Assembly (NCBI GenBank): GCA_050747865.1
Contig: JBOGJI010000125.1
Coordinates: 1-9,017, forward strand
Direction: 5' to 3'
Source of the DNA: JBOGJI01 sp050747865
GTDB taxonomy: Bacteria > Acidobacteriota > Thermoanaerobaculia > Multivoradales > JAHEKO01
Length of the DNA: 9,017 nt
Part shown: piece after piece, positions 1 through 8,834 of the stretch
Numbering within the stretch: the stretch's first letter is position 1
How the letters are laid out: each line of letters starts with the position of its first letter
Program-made: the position numbers and the translations under genes
The notes under the pieces: generated by a model
What the model was told of the DNA's origin: nothing
Databases searched by the model: none
The model's input: the letters and a program-made list of their open reading frames with translations, nothing else

Positions 1-213
1 GCCGTCGGCGCCGCGGGTGACCGCCGCCGCGGCCCGCGGGTCGAGGGCGGCGCAGACTCGCTGCAGCAGATCCTCCAGCAGCTCCTGCTCCGGCCGGTGG
101 GCGTGCAGCGCCAGCGCCAGGTCGTACAGCGTCTCCAGGCGCAGAAGCCGCAACCGGTCGTGAAGGCTCTCGCGAAGTGCCACTGCAGGACCTAGTCTAT
201 CGAGGCGGAACAC
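1..213 (-). CDS. N-terminal part of a probable GAF-domain sensor/signalling protein (cut by window edge)
   Basis: This reading frame runs leftwards off the window, so only about 71 residues are visible. They form a leucine- and arginine-rich helical lead-in with LRLLRLETLYDLALAL, then EQELLEDLLQRVCAALDP and AAAAVTRGADG. That pattern is typical of the linker helix and first strand of a GAF domain in cytoplasmic signalling proteins (histidine kinases, diguanylate cyclases or sigma-54 activators). The output domain is outside the window, so its type cannot be stated. Two GTG starts are possible. The one at 213 gives a VFRLDRLGPAV extension; the one at 183 gives VALRESLHDRL and has an AGG a few bases upstream. 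Neither has a strong Shine-Dalgarno. The 213 start begins 5 bases after the MATE stop codon, which implies co-transcription with the transporter. The frame is well supported by its codon pattern; the GAF label is family recognition and less certain. Confidence 0.55.
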   Translation of the reverse strand, partial: MFRLDRLGPAVALRESLHDRLRLLRLETLYDLALALHAHRPEQELLEDLLQRVCAALDPRAAAAVTRGADG

Positions 214-215
214 CT

Positions 216-230
216 GGTCACGTCGTGACC
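216..230. promoter_or_regulatory. 15-bp perfect palindrome at the MATE/sensor junction
   Basis: GGTCACG-T-CGTGACC is a perfect 7-bp inverted repeat around one central base. It covers the MATE stop codon (218-220) and ends 3 bases upstream of the possible GTG start of the sensor gene. The loop is too small for a good RNA hairpin, so if it is functional it is more likely a protein-binding DNA site. No regulator is identified, and chance in GC-rich DNA is possible. Confidence 0.3.
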
Positions 231-1570
231 TGCGGTCGGCCCTCGCCGGGGCTGTCGGGTGCGAGCGACGCGCGCAGGGCGGGAAGACGCCTCAGCAGGG
301 CCAGCGCCCGCGCGACGACGTAGACGACGAACGCCGTCCACAACCCTCCGTTGCCGTACGACGTGGCGAGGACCCACCACGCCGCCAGGAAGGCCGCCAC
401 CGAGAGGATCGACGCATTGCGCATGTCATGCGTGCGCGTGGCGCCGATGAAGACGCCGTCGAGCTGGAACGCGGGGAAGGAGAGCAACACATAGATCGCG
501 GCGAACGGCAAATATCTGGACGCCGCGTCCCGGGTCGGGACCAGGTCCGTCAGCGCGGAGATCGCGGCGCTTCCGAACACGGCGATGCCGCCCGCCAGGA
601 GCAGGGCGGTCGCCGCGGCGAGCTCCGTGGAGCGCCGTACGGCGCGGTCGAAATCGGCCCGGCTTCCGGTGCCCACGGCGCTTCCCACCAGCGACTCGGT
701 GACGAACGCGAATCCGTCGAGGAAAAACGCGCTGAGGGAGATGAGCTGCAGCAGGACGTGATTCGCCGCCAGGATGGTGTCGCCGTACCGCGCCCCCTGG
801 TTCGTGAACCAAGCGAAACCGAAGAGCAGGAACAGGGTGCGGACCATGATGTCGGCATTGGCGCGCAGGGTGCCGACCAGCCGTGCGCGGTCACGGATGC
901 GCGGCAGCGGCCAAAACGCCGCCTCGTCGACGTGGCGTCGCCGCAACAGACGGACAGTGACGGCGAGGGCGACGCCGAGCGTTGCCCATTCCGCGATCGC
1001 GGTGCCGAGCGCGATGCCCTTCGCGCCCCAGCCGAGGGCCCCGGCGAACAGGATGTCGAGGGCGACGTTCAGGCCGTTCAGGGCCAGGTGGACGGCGAGC
1101 AGGGCGCGACCGCGGCCGAGGCCGATCAGGGTGCCGTTGAGGGCAAAGATCGCGAGCGTCGCCGGCGCACCCCAGGCGCGAATCAAGATGTAGTCGCGGG
1201 TGATCTGCTCGATCTCGGCGCCGGCGCTCAGCAACGCGGTCGCCGCCCGGGCGATCGGCGCCTGGAGCAGGACGATCGCGGTTCCCAACGCGCCGGCGGT
1301 GAGCAGCGCCCGCGCCAGGCTGGCGCGCACCTCCGGCTCGTCGCCGGCACCCGCGGCCTGGGCGGTGAAACCGGTCGTGCCCATGCGCAGGAAGCCGAAT
1401 GTCCAGTAGACGAACGAGAACACCAGGGTGCCGAGCGCGATCGCACCGAGCGCCTCCACCGATCCGGTGTTGCCGATCACAGCGGTGTCGACCAGGCCGA
1501 GCAGCGGCACGGCGCAGTTCGCCAGCACGATCGGCCATGCCCTGCCCAGGATGCGCCGGTAACTCAGCAT
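218..1570 (-). CDS. MATE family efflux transporter, DinF-like
   Basis: This is a cytoplasmic-membrane multidrug and toxin extrusion transporter that would export organic compounds in exchange for Na+ or H+; the substrate cannot be read from sequence. From the ATG at 1570 it is 450 residues, the usual MATE length, with about twelve hydrophobic segments. DinF-type signatures include VPLLGLVDTAVIG (21-33), FLRMGTTGFTAQA (60-72), a second-half start around LFLLFGFAWFTNQGARYGD (246-264), and FFLDGFAFVTESLVGSAVG (282-300) with D285 and E292 in the membrane. The basic loop RLLRRRHVDEAAFW (207-220) lies between the two six-helix halves. The start at 1570 is preferred because AGGG lies 9 bases upstream; an in-frame ATG at 1591 would add MTLGFSA but has no evident ribosome site. 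It follows the DUF697 gene by 47 bases and is followed by the sensor gene 4 bases later. No LexA-type box was recognised, although E. coli dinF is SOS-linked. The family call is firm; the subfamily is likely. Confidence 0.92.
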   Translation of the reverse strand: MLSYRRILGRAWPIVLANCAVPLLGLVDTAVIGNTGSVEALGAIALGTLVFSFVYWTFGFLRMGTTGFTAQAAGAGDEPEVRASLARALLTAGALGTAIVLLQAPIARAATALLSAGAEIEQITRDYILIRAWGAPATLAIFALNGTLIGLGRGRALLAVHLALNGLNVALDILFAGALGWGAKGIALGTAIAEWATLGVALAVTVRLLRRRHVDEAAFWPLPRIRDRARLVGTLRANADIMVRTLFLLFGFAWFTNQGARYGDTILAANHVLLQLISLSAFFLDGFAFVTESLVGSAVGTGSRADFDRAVRRSTELAAATALLLAGGIAVFGSAAISALTDLVPTRDAASRYLPFAAIYVLLSFPAFQLDGVFIGATRTHDMRNASILSVAAFLAAWWVLATSYGNGGLWTAFVVYVVARALALLRRLPALRASLAPDSPGEGRPQVTT

Positions 1571-1579
1571 GGCCGAAAA

Positions 1580-1583
1580 CCCT
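1580..1583 (-). promoter_or_regulatory. Ribosome-binding site choosing the MATE start at 1570
   Basis: On the minus strand AGGG lies 9 bases before the ATG at 1570. The alternative ATG at 1591 has no comparable purine run upstream, so this site decides for the shorter 450-residue product. Confidence 0.5.
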
Positions 1584-1617
1584 AACGTCATTCGGCAGGA
1601 CCGGACCGTGCAGTGAG

Positions 1618-2652
1618 CTAGGACGAGGACGGCTCGCCGGGAGCCGGGGGAACGGCGAGCTCAGCCGGCTCTTCGAGCGCTGCGCGCGAGCTTCGCCGGA
1701 GCTTCCTGGCGAATGCCGCGCCCAGCGATCGCGTGCCCTGGACCGCGGAGTCGAGGGAGTCGCCGGCGGCGTTCCTGACGGCCTTCCAGGTCCCCTTGAC
1801 GACCAGGACCCCGTTCTCCCGCACGATCCGACCGACGTGGGCCGCCGCCGCCGCGGTGGCGCTCCGGCGCACGGCCCGGCGGGACAGCGCCGAGGTCGCC
1901 TCGCAGTACTGGCGGGCCACGGCGCCGACTCGCAGGGTCAGGAACGCGTTCGCCGCCCCGTTTGCGAGGCTATTGACGAGCAGCGACGACATAGCCTGAA
2001 GCCCCGGAACCGCTCCTTTGAGCGAGGGCACCACCGAGACCACGAGCGGGGTGACCAGCTCGGAGAAGTCGATGTCCTCGATCCCGGCCGCAAGCAGGGC
2101 GGTGGCGCCCACATTCGAGTAGAGGTAGAGGAGCTGACGGGGCGACGGACGCTGGTGGTAGACGGAGGCGACTTGCCAGACCATGCGCACCTGCGTCGCC
2201 AGGACGACCGCGCCGTCGAGCCGGCCGTTCTGCATCACGGCGGTGCTGACGAACACGGTCTTGGCGGTGTTCCGTACGATGCGCTCGGCCTCCTCCGCCA
2301 GGTCGGCGAGCGCGGCGTGCAGCCCCTCGTCGGTCTCCAGGTCGCGGCCCTCGAGCCGCGGATTCGGCGCCAGGCGCCGGCGCAGTCGCGCGAGATACGC
2401 CTCATATTCCGGACCCGAAGACTCCTCGGGCGGGATCAGCGCCGGGGGCAGGCGCAGGTAGAGGACGATCGGCGAGACGACGACGATCGCGAAGAGGATC
2501 ACCAGCGCCCAGAAGACAATCTGCCCCAGACCCGGCTTGACGCGATCCGCCGCGTCGGCGACCTGTGAGATCCCGGCGGCGAGGATGACCAGCAGGTAGA
2601 GGGTGAGCAGGATCCCCGCCGCCGCCAGGATGTTCTTCCAAGCGCGGCTCAT
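1618..2652 (-). CDS. DUF697 domain (YcjF-like) two-TM membrane protein
   Basis: This is a 344-residue inner-membrane protein of unknown function. Two transmembrane segments lie at about 9-29 (ILLTLYLLVILAAG) and 43-66 (IVFWALVILFAIVVVS). They are followed by a charged linker with YEAYLARLRRRLAPNPRL (83-100) and then a DUF697-like domain at about 125-250. That domain contains NTAKTVFVSTAVMQNGRLD (128-146), RMVWQVASVYHQRPS (156-170), NVGATALLAAG (180-190) and SLANGAANAFLTLRVGAVAR (228-247). The C-terminal tail is Ala/Arg-rich and then Pro/Ser-rich. Two hydrophobic helices ahead of DUF697 is the architecture of E. coli YcjF; its usual GTPase partner YcjX is not in the window. The ATG at 2652 is chosen because TGGAGA lies about 8 bases upstream and the residues before it in the open frame are low-complexity translation of the spacer. 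It probably heads the DUF697-MATE-sensor operon. Family recognition is good, function unknown. Confidence 0.75.
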   Translation of the reverse strand: MSRAWKNILAAAGILLTLYLLVILAAGISQVADAADRVKPGLGQIVFWALVILFAIVVVSPIVLYLRLPPALIPPEESSGPEYEAYLARLRRRLAPNPRLEGRDLETDEGLHAALADLAEEAERIVRNTAKTVFVSTAVMQNGRLDGAVVLATQVRMVWQVASVYHQRPSPRQLLYLYSNVGATALLAAGIEDIDFSELVTPLVVSVVPSLKGAVPGLQAMSSLLVNSLANGAANAFLTLRVGAVARQYCEATSALSRRAVRRSATAAAAAHVGRIVRENGVLVVKGTWKAVRNAAGDSLDSAVQGTRSLGAAFARKLRRSSRAALEEPAELAVPPAPGEPSSS

Positions 2653-2693
2653 GCTCCCGTCTCCATCAGGTCTCCCGTCTTGCCATGATACGT

Positions 2694-2715
2694 CAACCGC
2701 CGCCTCCGGCGGTTG
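2694..2715 (-). terminator. GC-rich hairpin downstream of the RHS gene, possible terminator
   Basis: CAACCGCCG and CGGCGGTTG form a perfect 9-bp stem with the 4-base loop CCTC. It can be extended by a G-T wobble and two more pairs at 2691-2692 and 2717-2718. It lies 47 bases past the RHS stop codon and about 40 bases before the DUF697 start. There is no T-run on the minus-strand 3' side, so it is not a textbook intrinsic terminator; it could attenuate transcription or protect an RNA end. Confidence 0.35.
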
Positions 2716-2761
2716 GCGGCCGGAAGGTGTGCCAACCGCGCCTGGCTGCCTGGGCGGCCAT

Positions 2762-5700
2762 TCAGCCGGCGGTGACGCCGGCCGGGCGGTCGAGGGCGTC
2801 GGCCAGGAAGTTGTGCACAAAGCCCATCAGGAACGCATACGTCGGACGACTCCCGGGCAGGTCCACGAGCAACGCTTTGACCGACGGCGCGCCTGCCGGA
2901 CCCTCGTAGTGGAACTTCTCTTCCACCGCCACGCTCAACGCTCCCAGGCCGTCGCCGGGAAAGTCCACGTTCTGCGTGCGCCGGGTCAGGTGCACCTTGC
3001 CCTTGCCGAAGCCGTTGCCGCCGTCGTAGAACCACTCCGACACCGTCGCGTCCGTGTTGCTCTGCACCTTGATCAGCCGGCGGGCGAAGTCGTACTGCGA
3101 GGTCAGCGTACGGCTTCCCTCCTGCTTCTTCAGGGCGTTGCCGAGCGCGTCGTACGAGGGGTAGGTGACGCAGCCGTTGCCCTGGGTGCCCTTCTCCGGA
3201 TGGCATTCCTGACTCAGGAAGCCTCGGTTGTCATACGTGAAGGTGCGAACCTGGCCGCCGAAGTTGACCGACTTCAGGCGGTTGCCCACGTCGTACGTGT
3301 AGTTCGTCTCCACCAGGGTGCCGCCCGGCTTGGCCGGGGTGTCCACCTGCACCAGGCGGCCGAAGCTGTCGCGGTGCTCGTAGGACATCGCTACCCGCTC
3401 CTCCGACGGCGAGGTGCCATTCAGGTTGAGCGAGACGCCGCGCCGCACGATGCGGTCGCCCGTGTAGATCAACTTGACGTAGTGGTCCGGGTCTTCCGGT
3501 GCAGGCGGCCGGATGGTCTGGGGGCGACCGAAGGCATCGAAGTCCTCGAACTTGGTCGAGTTGGCGTTGCCCCAGGCCGCCTCCGCCGTCATCCAGCCCT
3601 GGGCGTTGTACTGGTAGCGTCTCTCCGTCCATGTACCCTGCGGCAGTCGGATGCGGTCGTGCGTCTTGCGCCCCCACGGGTCGTACCAGCTCTCACGCTG
3701 CCCCAGCTCACCGGCGCAGCTCGCGTTGTGCCGCACCACGCCCCACTTGGGGCCCGTGCTGCCCGAGGCCTTCGTGTAAGAGTAGGTCAGGCAGGCGCCA
3801 CCTCCCGCGCCCGGTTGGGCCTTGAGCAAGCGCCCGAGCAGATCATACGTGTAGTTCGTGACCACACCCGAGGTGTCGATCGTCTGCGTCGGGAGGCCGG
3901 AGTTCTGGTCGATGGTCGCGCGATAGCGGAACAGACCGGTGCTGGCCCCGCCCGGCTGCCGGTACTCCGTCTTCGACAGCACGCCCTTCTCGTAGCTGTG
4001 CAGTAGCCACAGGTGCGGCGTGCCACCGCCCAGCGACCATTTCTCGTCTTTCACCCGGCCGCGTCCGGCGACGTTCGTATCTGGATAGCGCGTATACGTG
4101 ACCACTACGTCTTGGCTGCCGGTGCCGGTCCCGCTCTTCAGAATCCGCTTGGAGTCCAGGAACCCGGTCGGACTGTCGAAGGTGAAGTTCTGGCGCGCCG
4201 TGACACCTCCCTCCTGCTGTTGCTGGTAGCTGAAGATCCCAAGCACCCAGGGAACATTCGGGCCCGGAGGGCTGTACCCGGAATTCGGGTTCCCGTTCGC
4301 ATCGACCGTCAACACTTGACTCCCGTTGCGGTTGTACTGCGTCCGCTCGGTGCGGGAGTCCCCGGACTCCAAGTTGCCGCTCGTCACCACCTGCCGGTAG
4401 TGGCCGATGCCGTCGAAGGCGCTGAAGCGGTTCTGCACCCAGCGGTTCCCGTCGTCGTGGTAGTGCGTTCGGCGCGCGTAGAGGCGATGGTTCGAGGCGA
4501 AGGAGCTGTTGCCCTCCCGCTCGTAGTGCAGGTACACGGAGCGCAGCCTGGTCCCGGTACAGCTCGAGGAACTGGCGGAAGGGAAGATCTCCTGTGACAG
4601 GTAGAGCGTCAGCCCCGCGGTCGTGTTCGGCATGTCGTCGTTGAACGGCAGCCCATATGCCCAGTGCGTCGTAGTGCCGAACGGGCCGGTCCTCGCCGAG
4701 AAGTGGTGTACTGCGCAGCCGGCGCCTCCAGACGGGATGACCGTCGTACGGGTGGCTGTAGCGACATCCGGGTCCGGGTGGTTCAGGGCGTTCAGGTACT
4801 TCCAAGTACCGATGGTATTGCCGGAAGGGTCTTGCAGCGACCGTGTTTTGACCCCACGCGGGGGGTCCCACTGATCCTCACCGTCGACGATGTCGACATA
4901 GTGCGGAAACCGCCACTCGCCGTGGCCCCATCGAATGATGCCTCGAGACGGCGTGCGCAGCTGCACGAGCTCTCCACAAGAGGCATATCCCGAACCCTGT
5001 GCGTTGCCCATCTGCCAGGGGTTCTCCAGGCCGTTCGGGTGAGTGACTTCATAGAGCAGAGGCACGTTCCAATAGGGGTAGCCCGGATCGCTCTCGAAGA
5101 CGCCGAGGCACGTGGCCCGATCCGCCACCTTGTATTCGAGATCGTACCTCGCCGTGGCGCCCGAGCGTCCCGCAAGATCGAGGCGCGTGATGTAGTCCGG
5201 CTTCTCGTAACCGGCCTCGTTGCCTCCGTCTTGCCAATAGATCTTGTGCGTACGACCGAGGGTATCCGACACGTTCCAGATGCCAGCGCCATAGCTGATT
5301 GTTACGGCGTGACCGAAGAGGTCTCGGATCTTGGTCAATCGCCAGTCGCTGCCGGACTTGGTGAACTCGGAGATCCTGCCGTCCGGATGCTCGACATTCT
5401 TCCTCGTGGAGTTGATCGTCTTGAGACGCAGGTAGGAACCGTCTCTTGTATACCATGTGGCCGCGGAACAGCTCCCGCTGTCCCAGGGATGGAGCGTCCC
5501 GTAGAACGAGTGCTCCGAGCCGTCCGGTGAGATGTACGCGAGCCCACAGTCGCTGGGTGCCAAGGAGGGGTACGTCGGGTGCAGATCACCGAGTGACATG
5601 CGCCATCCCAACCCAGCCGTGGATCGAGGGTCGGGAATCACTTCGTACACATGTGCGGCCGGAGCTCGTCTCCAGGCTCCACTGGAGTTGTAGACCAGCG

Positions 5701-5950
5701 TGAAGCTGTACGACAGGTGTGCGCCGACGTCGTAGCTCGCCAGCGGGATCGTCACGTTGACGTTGCCGTTGAACAGATTGATGTTGTCGATGTCGCCGAC
5801 CGCGTGGTACTTGTGGCCGTCGCCGCCGAGAGCCTGGATCTGCTCGAGGCCGCCGGCGGTGGCGAGTCCCGCTGTAAGGAAGCCACACGTGAGGACGAGA
5901 GCCACAGGTCCCTTAGAGAAGCAGGATTCGTGCGACGCGTTCTTCGCCAT
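2762..5950 (-). CDS. Secreted RHS/YD-repeat protein, toxin-less and possibly truncated
   Basis: This is a 1062-residue exported protein from the RHS/YD-repeat superfamily, whose members fold into large beta-barrel shells. The ATG at 5950 gives a signal peptide: basic/polar 1-13, hydrophobic core PVALVLTCGFLTAGLA (15-30), likely cleavage near ATA-GG (30-34). The mature N-terminus has the secreted-RHS pattern DNINLFNGNVNVTIPL (55-70) and HLSYSFTLVYNSS (78-90). YD-type repeats begin near 698 (TNYTYDLLGRLLKAQP), then YQYNAQGWM (779-787), DFDAFGRPQTI (803-813), SYEHRDSFGRLVQVD (856-870), TNYTYDVGNRLKSVNF (882-897), FTYDNRGFL (904-912), YPSYDALGNALKK (930-942) and YDFARRLIKV (953-962). It stops at DRPAGVTAG. 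The usual core-closing motif (GLYYYRARYYDP type) and a C-terminal toxin are absent, and neither follows before the next gene. An in-frame ATG at 6007 would add 19 residues. Its codon use is less GC-rich than that of alaS. Family certain; role unknown. Confidence 0.85.
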   Translation of the reverse strand: MAKNASHESCFSKGPVALVLTCGFLTAGLATAGGLEQIQALGGDGHKYHAVGDIDNINLFNGNVNVTIPLASYDVGAHLSYSFTLVYNSSGAWRRAPAAHVYEVIPDPRSTAGLGWRMSLGDLHPTYPSLAPSDCGLAYISPDGSEHSFYGTLHPWDSGSCSAATWYTRDGSYLRLKTINSTRKNVEHPDGRISEFTKSGSDWRLTKIRDLFGHAVTISYGAGIWNVSDTLGRTHKIYWQDGGNEAGYEKPDYITRLDLAGRSGATARYDLEYKVADRATCLGVFESDPGYPYWNVPLLYEVTHPNGLENPWQMGNAQGSGYASCGELVQLRTPSRGIIRWGHGEWRFPHYVDIVDGEDQWDPPRGVKTRSLQDPSGNTIGTWKYLNALNHPDPDVATATRTTVIPSGGAGCAVHHFSARTGPFGTTTHWAYGLPFNDDMPNTTAGLTLYLSQEIFPSASSSSCTGTRLRSVYLHYEREGNSSFASNHRLYARRTHYHDDGNRWVQNRFSAFDGIGHYRQVVTSGNLESGDSRTERTQYNRNGSQVLTVDANGNPNSGYSPPGPNVPWVLGIFSYQQQQEGGVTARQNFTFDSPTGFLDSKRILKSGTGTGSQDVVVTYTRYPDTNVAGRGRVKDEKWSLGGGTPHLWLLHSYEKGVLSKTEYRQPGGASTGLFRYRATIDQNSGLPTQTIDTSGVVTNYTYDLLGRLLKAQPGAGGGACLTYSYTKASGSTGPKWGVVRHNASCAGELGQRESWYDPWGRKTHDRIRLPQGTWTERRYQYNAQGWMTAEAAWGNANSTKFEDFDAFGRPQTIRPPAPEDPDHYVKLIYTGDRIVRRGVSLNLNGTSPSEERVAMSYEHRDSFGRLVQVDTPAKPGGTLVETNYTYDVGNRLKSVNFGGQVRTFTYDNRGFLSQECHPEKGTQGNGCVTYPSYDALGNALKKQEGSRTLTSQYDFARRLIKVQSNTDATVSEWFYDGGNGFGKGKVHLTRRTQNVDFPGDGLGALSVAVEEKFHYEGPAGAPSVKALLVDLPGSRPTYAFLMGFVHNFLADALDRPAGVTAG
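2765..2782. other. Hairpin abutting the RHS stop codon
   Basis: GCCGGCG-GTGA-CGCCGGC is a perfect 7-bp stem with a 4-base loop covering the last codons of the RHS gene, directly before its TGA at 2764-2762. Together with the hairpin at 2694-2715 it makes two strong structures at the 3' end of this transcript. It may be a by-product of GC-rich Ala/Gly codons. Confidence 0.3.
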
Positions 5951-5958
5951 GATTCTTT

Positions 5959-5963
5959 CCTCC
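5959..5963 (-). promoter_or_regulatory. Ribosome-binding site of the downstream RHS start (5950)
   Basis: GGAGG followed by the 8-base spacer AAAGAATC precedes the ATG at 5950 on the minus strand. It is a strong site at an ideal distance. Together with the standard-looking signal peptide that results, it supports 5950 as the main start. Confidence 0.6.
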
Positions 5964-6011
5964 AGGCTGATAGGCTCGGCTATGGCGCCGGAACCCGTGG
6001 CTTGCATCCTC

Positions 6012-6019
6012 CACCTCCT
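6012..6019 (-). promoter_or_regulatory. Perfect Shine-Dalgarno for an upstream in-frame RHS start (6007)
   Basis: AGGAGGTG on the minus strand is a full match to the consensus anti-SD complement, with 6 bases between AGGAGG and the ATG at 6007. That ATG is in frame with the RHS gene and would add 19 residues (MQATGSGAIAEPISLEERI) ahead of the signal peptide. Both starts may be used; automatic annotation would probably choose this one. Confidence 0.6.
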
Positions 6020-6038
6020 GTGGCTCGCCCCGAGCCAC
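6020..6038 (-). other. Leader hairpin directly upstream of the RHS Shine-Dalgarno
   Basis: GTGGCTCG and CGAGCCAC form a perfect 8-bp stem with the 3-base loop CCC. It lies between the alaS stop and the RHS gene, and on the minus strand its last base touches the AGGAGGTG site. No T-run follows, so it is a weak candidate for an alaS terminator. Position makes it equally plausible as a 5' UTR structure of the RHS message. Confidence 0.45.
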
Positions 6039-6061
6039 CCTGCCTATCCGAATTCACGCAT

Positions 6062-6087
6062 TTTCTAGCACGACTATGAGACCAGAG

Positions 6088-6091
<4 letters not shown>
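6062..6091 (-). promoter_or_regulatory. Candidate sigma-70 promoter for the RHS gene
   Basis: On the minus strand TTGACT (5 of 6 to the -35 consensus, at 6091-6086) is followed after 18 bases by TAGAAA (4 of 6 to the -10 consensus, at 6067-6062). The -35 box overlaps the alaS stop codon. This short spacer is clearly AT-richer than alaS. A start near 6054 would give a leader of about 50 bases containing the hairpin at 6020-6038. The prediction is by eye only. Confidence 0.4.
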
Positions 6092-8748
<2,657 letters not shown>

Positions 8749-8768
8749 GGAGTGCCGGGTGCGCGTCG

Positions 8769-8796
8769 GGATAAATATCCAGCCTTTCAGGATATC
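8769..8796. promoter_or_regulatory. AT-rich inverted repeat in the alaS leader, possible operator/promoter region
   Basis: ATATCC (8775-8780) and GGATAT (8790-8795) form a perfect inverted repeat with a 9-base centre. GGATA-AA-TATCC (8769-8780) overlaps it as a second small repeat. This is the only AT-rich island in the recX-alaS gap, 20-50 bases upstream of the alaS ATG. The minus-strand GATATT could serve as a -10 box, but no good -35 is seen at normal spacing. In E. coli, AlaRS represses its own gene by binding a palindrome at the promoter; similar control here is only a suggestion. Confidence 0.35.
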
Positions 8797-8813
8797 AGCG
8801 TCGCCGGGCCCAA

Positions 8814-8834
8814 CGGCCGAGACGAGCTCGGCCG
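8814..8834 (-). terminator. Hairpin immediately after the recX stop codon
   Basis: CGGCCGAG and CTCGGCCG form a perfect 8-bp stem with the 5-base loop ACGAG, starting on the base after the recX TAG (8837-8835). The minus-strand sequence after it is TTGGGCCC, without a T-run. It is therefore terminator-like but not canonical, and may separate recX from alaS transcription or only partly reduce read-through. Confidence 0.4.

Noticed and set aside
428..1585. Long plus-strand open frame of 385 codons opposite the MATE gene
   Set aside because: Its product is a low-complexity Arg/Glu/Gly-rich chain with no domain, and it mirrors the codon pattern of the well-supported minus-strand transporter.
1399..2568. 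Plus-strand open frame of 389 codons across the MATE/DUF697 boundary
   Set aside because: It crosses two real genes on the other strand and has shadow-like composition without a recognisable fold.
2691..2696. TTGACG as a -35 box for the DUF697 gene
   Set aside because: It lies within the hairpin at 2694-2715 and no acceptable -10 hexamer occurs 16-19 bases downstream.
2653..2820. N-terminal extension of the DUF697 protein to 2820
   Set aside because: The extra 56 residues are Pro/Ala-rich translation of the spacer and the RHS 3' end. The ATG at 2652 has a good ribosome site and begins a standard transmembrane helix.
2603..4006. Plus-strand open frame of 467 codons opposite the RHS 3' half
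   Set aside because: The sequence is rich in Val/Arg/Leu from reversed YD codons, has no family signature, and lacks a convincing ribosome site.
3843..4871. Second minus-strand frame (342 codons) inside the RHS gene
   Set aside because: It is an out-of-frame translation of the RHS coding sequence, with Arg/Pro/Gln-rich composition.
5885..5887. Lipobox in the RHS signal peptide (VLTC)
   Set aside because: Threonine before the cysteine and the following Gly-Phe do not fit the lipoprotein consensus; a signal peptidase I site at ATA-GG fits better.
8749..8834. T-box riboswitch upstream of alaS
   Set aside because: The gap is only 86 bases, with no stem I, no T-box consensus and no terminator/antiterminator pair.
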